In this document: positions 43,702 through 51,564 of the stretch, in pieces
How positions within the stretch are numbered: position 1 is the stretch's first letter
Layout: each line of letters begins with the position of its first letter
From: an uncultured Lachnospiraceae bacterium
Lineage (GTDB): Bacteria > Bacillota > Clostridia > Lachnospirales > Lachnospiraceae
Assembly (NCBI GenBank): GCA_944381505.1
Contig: CALWLK010000047.1
Location: forward strand, 1 to 57,081
Direction: 5' to 3'
Length of the DNA stretch: 57,081 bases
The notes under the pieces: model-generated
The model's input: only the letters and a program-made list of their open reading frames with translations
What the model was told of the DNA's origin: nothing
Databases searched by the model: none
Made by a program: the position numbers and the translations under genes

Positions 43702-44280
43702 TTAAGCCTCAAGCCTCCTTATGACCCTGCAGGGGTTCCCCACCGCCACGCAGTTTTCAGGGATATCCTTTGTCACCACCGAGCCCGAGCCTATGACAGC
43801 GTTCCTTCCTATTTTGACCCCGGGGTTTATAACGCTATTTCCGCCTATCCATATGTTGTCCCCTATCTCCACAGGCCTTCCGTATTCAAGGCCTGAGCGT
43901 CTCGTCTCAGGGTCCAAGGGGTGGCAGGCCGTAAAAATGCTCACCCTCGGCCCGAGCAGCACGTCCGAGCCTATCTTCACCTCGCAGACGTCAAGGATGA
44001 TACACTCGTAGTTTGCAAAGAAATTGTCCCCAACCTTTATATTGTACCCGTAATCGCAGAAAAAATTCGGCTCTATATATGCATTCTCCCCGACGCTCCC
44101 CAAAAGCTCGCCGAGGAGCTCCTTCCTTCTCTCTGTATCCTTCACGAAGGTGGCGTTGTAGAGCTTTAATATCCTGTCTGCTCTTGCCCTCTCCCCCATG
44201 AGTTCCTCTCCCTTGCTGCAGTAGAGCTCACCTGCGAGCATCTTTTCCTTTTCCGTCCTTATCCCGGTCTTTGTGTCCAT
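43702..44280 (-). CDS. Maltose/galactoside O-acetyltransferase family protein
   Basis: 192 residues. N-terminal maltose-acetyltransferase helix region (EKMLAGELYCS at about 12-22) followed by left-handed beta-helix hexapeptide repeats (IKVGDNFFANYECIIL, VKIGSDVLLGPRVSI, VEIGDNIWIGGNSVI, VKIGRNAVIGSGSVV). The catalytic His is in TACHPLDPETR. Transfers acetyl from acetyl-CoA to a sugar hydroxyl in the cytosol. GGAGGATAT lies before the ATG. A lone gene between the LCP operon and lrgAB. Confidence 0.9.
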   Translation of the reverse strand: MDTKTGIRTEKEKMLAGELYCSKGEELMGERARADRILKLYNATFVKDTERRKELLGELLGSVGENAYIEPNFFCDYGYNIKVGDNFFANYECIILDVCEVKIGSDVLLGPRVSIFTACHPLDPETRRSGLEYGRPVEIGDNIWIGGNSVINPGVKIGRNAVIGSGSVVTKDIPENCVAVGNPCRVIRRLEA

Positions 44281-44368
44281 ATATCCTCCGCTTCTTATCT
44301 GTAATATCCGGCTTTATTGATCATCAGCCCATATCTTCGCCTGCAGCCTGTAGAAGGCTATTAAGCCT

Positions 44369-45064
44369 TTACATGAATCCCGCAAACATAGGAGCTCCGG
44401 CAGCCGTAAGTATCCCTGCCACAGCTATGGCAAGACTGCTCATGGCACCCTCGGCCTCCCCCATCTCCATGGCTCTCGCCGTGCCTATGGCGTGAGAGCA
44501 GGTCCCCAGAGCTATGCCCTTTGCCACAGGCTCCTTTACCTTACAAGCTGAAAAAATCAGATCCGCAAATATATTTCCGAATATGCCGGTAATAATTATC
44601 ACCGCCACCGTTATGGTCGCAACACCTCCCAGCTCCTCGGAGATACCCATACCTATGGCTGTTGTGACGGATTTCGGAAGCAGGGTAACGTACTGAATAT
44701 GGTCAAGCCTAAAAGTCTGTGACAGCACAAGCACGCCGCCCATTCCGGCTATGACTCCCGCCACTATCCCACATACAACCGCACTCAGGTTTTTTTTCAA
44801 AAGCTCCAGTTCCTCATACAGAGGGAGGGCCAAACATACTGTAGCCGGAGTAAGAAGATAGGATATATACTTTGCGCTCTCATTGTATGAGTCGTAGTCG
44901 ATATCAAGGATCGTGAGAACAGCTATGACACATATGACCGCTATGAGTATAGGGTTGAATATGGCGGAGCGAAATCTCCTTTTTAGTATCAGCCCAAGCT
45001 CATAGGCAATTAGGCTCAAAGCCGCGCCGCCGAAAAAGGCCTCCTTGAAGAAATCATTTATCAT
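44369..45064 (-). CDS. lrgB: LrgB family membrane protein
   Basis: 231 residues, about seven hydrophobic segments, with LLTPATVCLALPLYEE, LLPKSVTTAIGMGISEELGG and LGTCSHAIGTARAMEMGEAEGAMSSL typical of LrgB/CidB. These proteins work with LrgA in control of murein hydrolases, and homologues move pyruvate or glycolate. The gene overlaps lrgA by 11 bases. No lytS/lytR two-component pair is adjacent. Start codon overlaps the end of lrgA in ATGATAAATGA. Confidence 0.92.
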   Translation of the reverse strand: MINDFFKEAFFGGAALSLIAYELGLILKRRFRSAIFNPILIAVICVIAVLTILDIDYDSYNESAKYISYLLTPATVCLALPLYEELELLKKNLSAVVCGIVAGVIAGMGGVLVLSQTFRLDHIQYVTLLPKSVTTAIGMGISEELGGVATITVAVIIITGIFGNIFADLIFSACKVKEPVAKGIALGTCSHAIGTARAMEMGEAEGAMSSLAIAVAGILTAAGAPMFAGFM

Positions 45065-45413
45065 CTCTTTTCCCCCTTCTTATGACAGTCTGAGTTACAA
45101 GGCCTGTTACTGCTATGCCAAAGGCCGTCGTCACAGGTATCATCACCACAAGGGCGAGAAGCATATCCTCCAACTCTTCTCCCATATCCATGAGTCCCAC
45201 GGCGGCAGGTACGAACATCACAGGCATTATCTCCACAAGGAACTTCGCGCACTCCCTGATATCCGCCGTCTTCAGCGCTCCTGTGGAAAGGCAGGCAAGA
45301 AGTATCAAAAGCCCGTATATGCCTGCCGGAACAGGCAGCGGTAAAAGCTCGTTCAATATCTCTCCCGCAAAGGATATCACAAGTATTATCATCAGCTGCT
45401 TAAGGTATTTCAT
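45054..45413 (-). CDS. lrgA: LrgA/CidA family membrane protein
   Basis: 119 residues with four hydrophobic segments. LPLPVPAGIYGLLILLACL and FLVEIMPVMFVPAAVGLMD match the holin-like LrgA/CidA family. Start ATG at 45413 has GAGGTG six bases upstream; the open frame begins with TTG at 45431. Partner of LrgB encoded immediately downstream; the pair may import pyruvate or related acids, which would suit the fermentative setting. Confidence 0.9.
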   Translation of the reverse strand: MKYLKQLMIILVISFAGEILNELLPLPVPAGIYGLLILLACLSTGALKTADIRECAKFLVEIMPVMFVPAAVGLMDMGEELEDMLLALVVMIPVTTAFGIAVTGLVTQTVIRRGKRDDK

Positions 45414-45493
45414 ACTTTGCACCTCGCACAAATCATATATTTAAAAATTATAAAAAGCGCAAAAGTCCATGTCAATAAATATGTAAGCAAAAA

Positions 45494-45541
45494 GGCCCCG
45501 CATTTTCTCCGGCGGATACCGAAGTCGCCGTGTGCGGAGCC
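45494..45541 (-). terminator. Terminator of the small membrane protein gene
   Basis: GGCCCCGCA (45494-45502) pairs with TGCGGAGCC (45533-45541) through one wobble pair, with an inner CGGCG/CGCCG stem. On the minus strand it is followed by TTTTTGC. Confidence 0.8.
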
Positions 45542-45566
45542 ATCTGTACTATATGTCTTTATTAAA

Positions 45567-45917
45567 TTATTCCGCGTCGCTCTCCTCGGCGGTCTCATCG
45601 GCTACGTCGCTCTCCCCGGCTGCCTCGGTCTCCTCCGCCGCCTGCGTATCCTGATCCTCCTCGGTCTCCTCGGCGTCTGATGCTGTGGCTGTTGAAGGGC
45701 TTGCCAAAAGCTCAGCATAGTCGTTCATAAGGCTCTCGTATATATCCGCATCCGATCTCCCGTAGTTGGTAGTGGCCATGATGGCTATTGGGGATATGAA
45801 TATCACCGCCATAACTATTATCGCGGCTATTGTATCTCTCTTATAGGTTTTGTCCTCACCGTATCTTCCCCTGTTTGCGGAGCCTTGAGGCTTCCTGTTA
45901 TTCAAACCGAAACTCAT
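45567..45917 (-). CDS. Small single-pass membrane protein with acidic tail, function unknown
   Basis: 116 residues. A polar basic N terminus (about 1-29) leads to one hydrophobic segment (TIAAIIVMAVIFISPIAIMA, about 29-48), then an extracytoplasmic portion with DIYESLMNDYAELL and a low-complexity tail of Ala, Glu, Asp and Thr (about 70-116). I do not recognise the family. The acidic tail is like that of the LCP protein 1.5 kb away, which suggests a wall or surface location. Its own terminator follows. Confidence 0.6.
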   Translation of the reverse strand: MSFGLNNRKPQGSANRGRYGEDKTYKRDTIAAIIVMAVIFISPIAIMATTNYGRSDADIYESLMNDYAELLASPSTATASDAEETEEDQDTQAAEETEAAGESDVADETAEESDAE

Positions 45918-46003
45918 AGTACCTTATATCCTCTCGTCCAATTTCGTTAGTGTTGGAGCTGTAAAGCAACCTTAAAAATTTATATAATGAAAATGTGAAC
46001 ATT

Positions 46004-46712
46004 TTATGAATAAACTATACGTTTAAATATCTCAGCCTGCCCAAGCCCTCCGAATTTCTCCGAAAACTCGTCAAAGGAGCAGTCCTCTCCCAAGCCCAAA
46101 AGTCCGAAGATCTCATTTTTTATATCTCTGTTTACAACGTCCAAGAGATCTCCCTCCCTGTCCATGATGTCTACATGCTCCCTTCCGTCTGCCTCATCCT
46201 TCCTTATACAGGGCTTCATAATGAGTCTCACAGACTTATATCGACAGCCGTACTTGCTCAGATAAGCGGAAAGGCTCTCTGAAATCTTCACGGCTCCTTA
46301 TAGCCTTTATCCTATCCTCCTCACCTATCGGAACAGCCCTTGCATTAAGCGGATTTACGCAGGATATGGAGGTATATCCCCGGTCCTTTCCCTTGGGATC
46401 AAAAGAAAACACGCTGAATACCAAGCCCGCAGCATGGCAGTCCCGTATATTTCCGGTATTCAGCCTTTTCTTTGCGCTTCCTTCCCTTTGCGGTACTATA
46501 TACTCCCTATTTTCTGTCGCTATATTGCAGTCCCACTCCGACAGACTTCGGTAAACGAAGCTGTCCGGGGCGGTAGCTTTGTTTTCCTCGCAGATCACTT
46601 TTTTTATCACGTCGCCATCAAAAAATGCCGTGAGGCGTCTGTAACAGATAAATCTTGGTCCATCTGTGCGCTCCCATTTATCATCTCTGTCTATGATACG
46701 GCATTTGATGAT
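46004..46712 (-). pseudogene. Broken gene of unknown family: no start codon and one frameshift
   Basis: After the nitroreductase stop (TGA, 46713-46715) the same frame stays open and reads like a real protein (CRIIDRDDKWER, GPRFICYRRLTAFFDGD, YIVPQREGSAKK, FSVFSFDPKGKDRGY) but has no ATG, GTG or TTG before a GTG at 46610. That frame closes at 46236, while a second frame offset by one base continues from about 46291 to 46004 (KISESLSAYLSKYGCRYKSVRL, DEFSEKFGGLG). Joining them needs one base skipped near 46280-46297. I take this as one decayed gene of about 235 codons; two overlapping genes or sequencing error are the alternatives. Confidence 0.5.
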
Positions 46713-47225
46713 TCAGCTTATATATCTCACTCTGTCAGGGTCAAAATAGCCTCTGGCCGCAGGCTCCTCGTCAGGTACTCCCAGAGCAACCACAGCCACC
46801 GGAATACTCTTGATATCGAAAGCCTCCTGTAGCCCCTTAACTCTGTCTTCAGCAGGATAGAACCCGCACCAGCAAGTACCATAGCCCAATTCAAGGGCCT
46901 GCAAAAGGATATTCTCTATGGCGGCTCCGCAGTCCTCAGGCCAGTATGGAGCTCCGCATTTTCCCTCTTGGGCCTCCGGGAGCCCGCATACTATTATGGC
47001 AATGGAGGCTGTCTTTAACATACCTGTGTAGGGCTGTACCTCCATTATTTTCTCCTTGGCCTCTTTGCTCTCCACCACCACGAATTCCCAAGGCCTGGTG
47101 TTTTTTGCGCTGGGCCCCATCATGGCAGCCTCAAGGATGGTCTCTATGTCCTTCTTCGGGATCTCGACTCCCTCCTTGTATTTTCTTATGCTTCTTCTCT
47201 TCCTTATAGCTTCTGTAACGTTCAT
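46713..47225 (-). CDS. Nitroreductase family protein
   Basis: FMN-dependent NAD(P)H oxidoreductase of 170 residues. The family landmarks are the N-terminal RKRRSIRKYKEG (FMN phosphate contacts), AAMMGPSAKNTRPWEFVVV (about 34-52), EDCGAAIENILLQALELGYGTCWCG (about 97-121) and VVALGVPDEEP. Length is typical of the small single-domain branch. Substrate unknown. AAAGGAG lies nine bases before the ATG. Confidence 0.92.
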   Translation of the reverse strand: MNVTEAIRKRRSIRKYKEGVEIPKKDIETILEAAMMGPSAKNTRPWEFVVVESKEAKEKIMEVQPYTGMLKTASIAIIVCGLPEAQEGKCGAPYWPEDCGAAIENILLQALELGYGTCWCGFYPAEDRVKGLQEAFDIKSIPVAVVALGVPDEEPAARGYFDPDRVRYIS

Positions 47226-47502
47226 TATATGTTCTCCTTTCCGGTTTTTATTGACATTTCATATGATAAATATTATCTTTTAAATATCTCGAAGCTTTCG
47301 ATTCGAAAATTCAACTTATGTTCTTCATTTCATTTGAATTTTATCATTTTCTATTTAACCGTGATCTGTAATTTAATCTTTTAATTTCAATTCAGCAGTT
47401 CCATGTAAATACTCTTATTTATCGCATTTCTGTTATTTTCAAACATTCAAACCCTGTTTACACATATTTTTATATTTGTTATACTTATAAAGGAGATAAA
47501 GT
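47226..47502. other. AT-rich divergent intergenic region
   Basis: Between the nitroreductase and hicA. It holds the hicA promoter (listed separately) and a perfect 13-base palindrome TTTCGATTCGAAA at 47296-47308 that could be an operator. I see no gene or RNA in the rest. Confidence 0.4.
47457..47485 (+). promoter_or_regulatory. Predicted promoter of hicAB
   Basis: TTTACA (47457-47462) and TATACT (47480-47485) with a 17-base spacer, 17 bases before the hicA start. Confidence 0.65.
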
Positions 47503-47700
47503 ATGAAGTCCTATTCTTCACGTGAGATCATCTCTATCCTGAAAGCTGACGGTTGGTACGAGGTAAATGTAGTCGGAAGCCACCATCAATTCAAACACCC
47601 TGTGAAACCCGGGCGCACCACGATCAAGCATCCCGACAAAAGTATACCACTAAAAACTCTTCGAAGTATCGAAAGGCAATCAGGAATAAAGTTCCAATAA
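47503..47700 (+). CDS. hicA: HicA family mRNA-interferase toxin
   Basis: 65 residues with the double-stranded-RNA-binding-like fold: SREIISILKADGWYEVNVVGSHH, the catalytic His (27 or 28) in GSHHQF, then HPDKSIPLKTLRSIERQSGI. Cleaves mRNA when free of its antitoxin. AAGGAGATAAAG precedes the ATG. Toxin-first order with the antitoxin 18 bases downstream is normal for hicAB. Confidence 0.93.
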   Translation: MKSYSSREIISILKADGWYEVNVVGSHHQFKHPVKPGRTTIKHPDKSIPLKTLRSIERQSGIKFQ

Positions 47701-47718
47701 AAATCCGGGAGGTATCCT

Positions 47719-48123
47719 ATGAAATCTGTTGACCGTTATTTTTATCCTGCAATATTCTCTTACGAGCCCGGAGAAGAAATATCTGTATTTTTCCCGGATC
47801 TTGATGTAGCCACATCCGGGAAAAACGAAGATGACGCTCTTCTCTGTGCCAGAGAGCTTTTGGGGTGCGTGCTCTGCGGACTGGAGGAGGATAAAGCTCC
47901 TATTCCGAATCCCACTCCTTTATCTGAAATCATCACTTCCGAAAACGAGCGCTCTGTTTTAATTGATGTATATATGCCCTCCGTAAGGATGGCTCGCATA
48001 AATCGTTCCGTCAGCCGTACAGTCACTTTGCCTGCATGGCTGAACTACGCCGCATTAGAGAAAAATTTCAATTTTTCTCAGGTACTTCAAGATGCTCTCA
48101 AGAAAAAACTTGGTTTACAGTAA
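47719..48123 (+). CDS. hicB: HicB family antitoxin
   Basis: 134 residues. The N-terminal partial RNase-H-like domain (YFYPAIFSYEPGEEISVFFPDLDVATSG then EDDALLCARELLG) neutralises HicA. The C-terminal part (SVSRTVTLPAWLNYAALEKNFNFSQVLQDALKKKLG) looks like a ribbon-helix-helix DNA-binding domain for autoregulation. GGGAGGTAT is its ribosome site. The last 26 bases overlap the 3' end of the aminotransferase gene on the other strand. Confidence 0.92.
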   Translation: MKSVDRYFYPAIFSYEPGEEISVFFPDLDVATSGKNEDDALLCARELLGCVLCGLEEDKAPIPNPTPLSEIITSENERSVLIDVYMPSVRMARINRSVSRTVTLPAWLNYAALEKNFNFSQVLQDALKKKLGLQ

Positions 48124-49297
48124 TGTCCCCAAGTCTCTTGAATGCAGGCAGGGAGCGCTCTATCATGTCGTGGGATACACAGTAGGCTATCCTCACATAT
48201 CCGGGGCAGGCAAAGGAGCTTCCCGGAACCACAAGTATGTTTTCCTTTTTGGCCTCCTCACAGAAGGCCTTGTCGTCTCCTCCGGGGACCTTCATAAATA
48301 TATAGAAAGCTCCCTCAGGCTTTACGCACTCAAAGCCCGCCTCCCTAAGTCCGCCATACAGGAGCCTTCTGTTTCTGTCATAGGCCTCCACATCGGTCTT
48401 TTCATCCACACATCGCATGACCACTCTCTGCATCAGCGAGGGGGCATTGACGCAGCCCAAAACTCTGTTTGCTATAGTCGCCGCGGAAAACACAGTCTCA
48501 TGCTCCTCCATCTCGTCGGGTATGACAAGATACCCTATCCTCTCTCCCGGGAGGGATAAGGATTTGCTGTAAGAATAGCAGACCACTGTGTTGTGATAAT
48601 ACTTTGTGACATAGGGGACTGTAGCTCCGTCGTAGGCAAGCTCTCTGTAGGGCTCGTCTGAAATGAGGACTATTGGCTTTTTGTACTCCTTCTCTTTTTT
48701 AAGGAGTATCTCTCCTATCCTCTTTAGGGTCTCCTCGGAATATATGACACCTGTGGGATTATTAGGAGTGTTTATGATGACAGCCTTTGTCCTTTCCGAT
48801 ATCCTCTCCTCAAACTCCGAGAGCTTGGGCTGAAAGGTCTCTGTATCGGGAGATATAGCCACCACCTTTCCGTCGTAATTATTGATGTAGGCATTATATT
48901 CAAGGAAATAAGGGGCAAATACTATGACCTCGTCCCCGGGATCAAGGATGGCCTTCAGGATAACATTCATTCCGCTCGCCGCCCCCACGGTCATAAGTAT
49001 ATTTTCCTCGTCAAACCCGGTGCCGAATCTGCGGTTTAAGGAATCCGCAATGGCGGCCCGCACGTCCTCATAACCCGCGTTACTCATATATCCGTGCAAA
49101 AAAACGGGATCCTCCGAGGAGGCTATATCGCATATGGCCTTTTTTACCGCTTCAGGGGCGGGCACCGAGGGGTTCCCCAGGCTGAAATCATATACGTTTT
49201 CCCTGCCGTACTTCTCGGCAAGCCGCTTTCCCTCCTCGAACATCGTCCTTATAGCGGAATTATTGTTTACCAAAGGTATCATTCTCTCCGATATCAT
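48098..49297 (-). CDS. Pyridoxal-phosphate aminotransferase (class I/II)
   Basis: 399 residues. Substrate-binding SLGNPSVPAPE (about 39), NNPTGVIYSEE (about 181), SDEPYREL (about 216), the PLP Lys in CYSYSKSLSLPGERIGY (about 247) and C-terminal VRIAYC Arg. These fit the aspartate/aromatic aminotransferase fold. The amino-donor preference is not readable; an aspartate- or alanine-type enzyme would fit the amino acid metabolism nearby. The ATG at 49297 has AAGGAG nine bases upstream; the frame reaches 49333 without a better site. Its end overlaps hicB tail to tail. Confidence 0.9.
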   Translation of the reverse strand: MISERMIPLVNNNSAIRTMFEEGKRLAEKYGRENVYDFSLGNPSVPAPEAVKKAICDIASSEDPVFLHGYMSNAGYEDVRAAIADSLNRRFGTGFDEENILMTVGAASGMNVILKAILDPGDEVIVFAPYFLEYNAYINNYDGKVVAISPDTETFQPKLSEFEERISERTKAVIINTPNNPTGVIYSEETLKRIGEILLKKEKEYKKPIVLISDEPYRELAYDGATVPYVTKYYHNTVVCYSYSKSLSLPGERIGYLVIPDEMEEHETVFSAATIANRVLGCVNAPSLMQRVVMRCVDEKTDVEAYDRNRRLLYGGLREAGFECVKPEGAFYIFMKVPGGDDKAFCEEAKKENILVVPGSSFACPGYVRIAYCVSHDMIERSLPAFKRLGDITVNQVFS

Positions 49298-49372
49298 ATC
49301 CAAACACTCCTTTTTTCGGTCTTCATCCTGCAAATTTCTTTAAATATTTATATATCAATACCTCACAAGTCC

Positions 49373-50734
49373 TCAGATCACATACTCCCTGTATTTTCCG
49401 AGAAGCCTCGGGCTAAGAGCGCATTTTACACTTATTCCGTCCCTTCCGTACTCCACGGATCCCATGACAGCCGACCCGCGGAGCTCGTGCTCGGCGCCCG
49501 AGTCACTGTAGGGTATCAAAAGCTCCACGTCTATATAATCCTCATAGAGCTTCCCGTCGATCATCTCTGCAAGCTCCGCTATGCCCTCCCCTGTCTTTGC
49601 AGACATATATATGCGGTCTCCCCTTATAAGGGGAAGCCTGCCGGAGATTTTATCTTCGCCCGGGGTACCTTCCTTTGCGGCCTCGAAATTCTCGGCCTCT
49701 CTCAAAAATTCATCTGTATCAAGGGCCCTGTCAGACTTGTTCATGACATGTATGACAGGTATCGAGGAAGCCCCCAATTCCCTGAGGGTCTCCTCCGTCA
49801 CCCTCATCTGCATATCCCTGCTCGGATCCGAGTAGTCCACAACGTTTAGGATCAGGTCCGCTCTCTTCGCCTCCTCGAGGGTGGAGCGAAAAGCCTTTAT
49901 CAATTCATGTGGCAGGTCCTTTATAAAACCTACTGTATCGGACAACAAAAATTCTCTCCCCGAGTCCGTCCTTATGCGCCTCACAGTAGTGTCCAGGGTG
50001 GCAAAGAGCATGTCCCTTGCAAACACCGTCTTTTTTTCCGAGGGCGCCGATGCAGGGAAGGTCTCCATGAGCTTGTTCATAAGGGTGGATTTTCCGGCAT
50101 TGGTATATCCCACCATAGCCACAAGGGGTATACCCTCTCTCTTTCTCTTTTGTCTCTGAGTCTCCCTTTCGCCCTCTACCGCCTCAAGGGATCTTCTAAG
50201 CTGCGCCAGCCTCTTTTCTATATGTCTCCTGTCAAGCTCAAGCTGCTTCTCTCCCGAACCCTTGTTGGACATGGATCCACCTGTCCCGCCCTGTCTGGAC
50301 AGATTTTTTCTCATGCCTGAAAGTCTGGGGAGCATGTATTTGAGCCTCGCAGACTCCACCTGCAGCTTTGCTTCCTTCGTCCTTGCCCTGTCGCTGAAGA
50401 TATTCAGTATCAGAGCTGTCTTATCCATCACCTCACAGTCAAGCTCGCTGCACAGATTTGAGAGCTGCGAAGGAGTCAGATCATTTAAAAATACCGCGCA
50501 TTGAGCCTCCGTCTCCTCCATAAAACACTTGAGCTCGGCTATCTTTCCCTTCCCTATATAGGTGGAGTTTTCGGGCCTCAAAAGGTTCTGTGTGCTCGTC
50601 CCCACAGGTTCATATCCGCAGGCCTCGCAAAGGCCCCAAAGCTCCTTCATGGAAAGGTCAAATTCATTTGAGCTCCCGGTCCTTACCCCCACCAGAACAG
50701 CTTTCTTTGACTCTGATTCCGTATTTTCCGTCAT
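49373..50734 (-). CDS. hflX: GTPase HflX
   Basis: Ribosome-associated GTPase that splits stalled or stressed 70S ribosomes. 453 residues. The N-terminal HflX domain (ENSTYIGKGKIAELK, FLNDLTPSQLSNL, RLSGMRKNLSRQGGTGG at about 135-155) is followed by a GTPase domain with G1 GYTNAGKST (about 208-216), G2 around LFATLDTT, G3 DTVGF (about 259) and G4 MNKSD. The C-terminal extension is present. GAAGGGATA precedes the ATG. Divergent from mgsA. Confidence 0.95.
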   Translation of the reverse strand: MTENTESESKKAVLVGVRTGSSNEFDLSMKELWGLCEACGYEPVGTSTQNLLRPENSTYIGKGKIAELKCFMEETEAQCAVFLNDLTPSQLSNLCSELDCEVMDKTALILNIFSDRARTKEAKLQVESARLKYMLPRLSGMRKNLSRQGGTGGSMSNKGSGEKQLELDRRHIEKRLAQLRRSLEAVEGERETQRQKRKREGIPLVAMVGYTNAGKSTLMNKLMETFPASAPSEKKTVFARDMLFATLDTTVRRIRTDSGREFLLSDTVGFIKDLPHELIKAFRSTLEEAKRADLILNVVDYSDPSRDMQMRVTEETLRELGASSIPVIHVMNKSDRALDTDEFLREAENFEAAKEGTPGEDKISGRLPLIRGDRIYMSAKTGEGIAELAEMIDGKLYEDYIDVELLIPYSDSGAEHELRGSAVMGSVEYGRDGISVKCALSPRLLGKYREYVI

Positions 50735-50893
50735 AAGTATATCCCTTCATAAGAAATGTCTGTATATATATTACCACAATATGGTTTTTTTCATCTATAT
50801 TTTACCGGAGAAAAATCTTCCTCTATGTTAAAATACAGGTGTAGGCAGCTCCGAACCGGAGACAGCCGCAAACACAGGTTTAAGGAGGTATTT

Positions 50894-51370
50894 ATGAATT
50901 ACGTTGAACTCACAATAAAGGAACAGAAAAACATAGCCCTCATAGCCCACGATGCAAAGAAACAGGATCTCATAGACTGGTGTCTGAAAAATAAAGAAAT
51001 TTTGGCAAAGCACAACCTCTTCGGAACGGGAACCACCTCAAGGATGATAGCTGACGCCACAGGCCTGAGAATAAAGGGCTACAACTCAGGCCCTCTCGGA
51101 GGAGACCTGCAGATAGGGGCAAAAATAGTTGACGGGGTAATAAACATGATGATATTTTTGAGTGATCCTCTGACAGCTGCGCCCCACGACCCCGACGTCA
51201 AGGCTCTTACAAGGATAGCTCAGGTCTATGACATACCCATGGCAAACAACCTTGCCACAGCGGATTTCCTGATAAACTCCACGCTCATGTCAAAGCCCTA
51301 CTCCCACAGGATAGAGGATTTCGATCTGAACGTAAAAGAGAGAGCGGAAAAGCTGAAAAAGAACGATTAA
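50894..51370 (+). CDS. mgsA: Methylglyoxal synthase
   Basis: Converts dihydroxyacetone phosphate to methylglyoxal and phosphate, a bypass of lower glycolysis. 158 residues starting MNYVELT after a strong TAAGGAGG site. Motifs: IALIAHDAKKQDL, TGTTSRMI (phosphate loop), SGPLGGDLQIGA with the catalytic Asp, DPLTAAPHDPDVKAL and NLATAD. Most relatives read TGTTG and FFRDPL or FFWDPL; here it is TGTTS and FLSDPL, small changes at conserved places. The frame stays open upstream to 50756 but without a ribosome site. A long hairpin terminator follows. Confidence 0.92.
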   Translation: MNYVELTIKEQKNIALIAHDAKKQDLIDWCLKNKEILAKHNLFGTGTTSRMIADATGLRIKGYNSGPLGGDLQIGAKIVDGVINMMIFLSDPLTAAPHDPDVKALTRIAQVYDIPMANNLATADFLINSTLMSKPYSHRIEDFDLNVKERAEKLKKND

Positions 51371-51377
51371 TCTGACG

Positions 51378-51443
51378 GCTCTGATGTATCTTCAAAGTAT
51401 TGCGACATATCAATGCTTTGAAAGTATATATCAGGGCGTTTTT
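51378..51443 (+). terminator. Terminator of mgsA
   Basis: A long imperfect stem: CTGAT at 51381, TCAAAG and ATTG pair with CAAT, CTTTGA and ATCAG (ending 51434), followed by GGGCGTTTTTC. Confidence 0.65.
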
Positions 51444-51477
51444 CAATATTTCACAGCTTCTTGCAGCAGTCTGTATA

Positions 51478-51506
51478 TTGACACAGTGTCAGAACAGTGA
51501 TATATT
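51478..51506 (+). promoter_or_regulatory. Predicted promoter of the DUF362-flavodoxin-tetR operon
   Basis: TTGACA (51478-51483) and TATATT (51501-51506) with a 17-base spacer. The first TetR-type palindrome covers the -35 box. Confidence 0.7.
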
Positions 51507-51527
51507 CCAATTAATGACACAGTGTCA
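51479..51527. promoter_or_regulatory. Twin palindromic operators for the TetR-family regulator
   Basis: TGACACAGTGTCA, a perfect 13-base palindrome, occurs at 51479-51491 and again at 51515-51527, centres 36 bases apart. One overlaps the -35 box and one lies just after the expected transcription start. The operon's third gene encodes a TetR-family repressor, its likely reader. Confidence 0.75.
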
Positions 51528-51564
51528 GAATAAAGTTCACTGTTTATAGGAGGCGGTATCATCT

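Noticed and set aside
46713-46715. TGA at the nitroreductase end read as selenocysteine, with the open frame beyond as a fused domain
   Set aside because: The nitroreductase is already full length for its branch, and I see no SECIS-like hairpin in the right place. A broken downstream gene explains the open frame better.
50756-50893. N-terminal extension of methylglyoxal synthase by 46 residues
   Set aside because: The family starts close to MNYVELT, and the strong TAAGGAGG site lies just before 50894. The upstream frame has no site and is promoter-like sequence.
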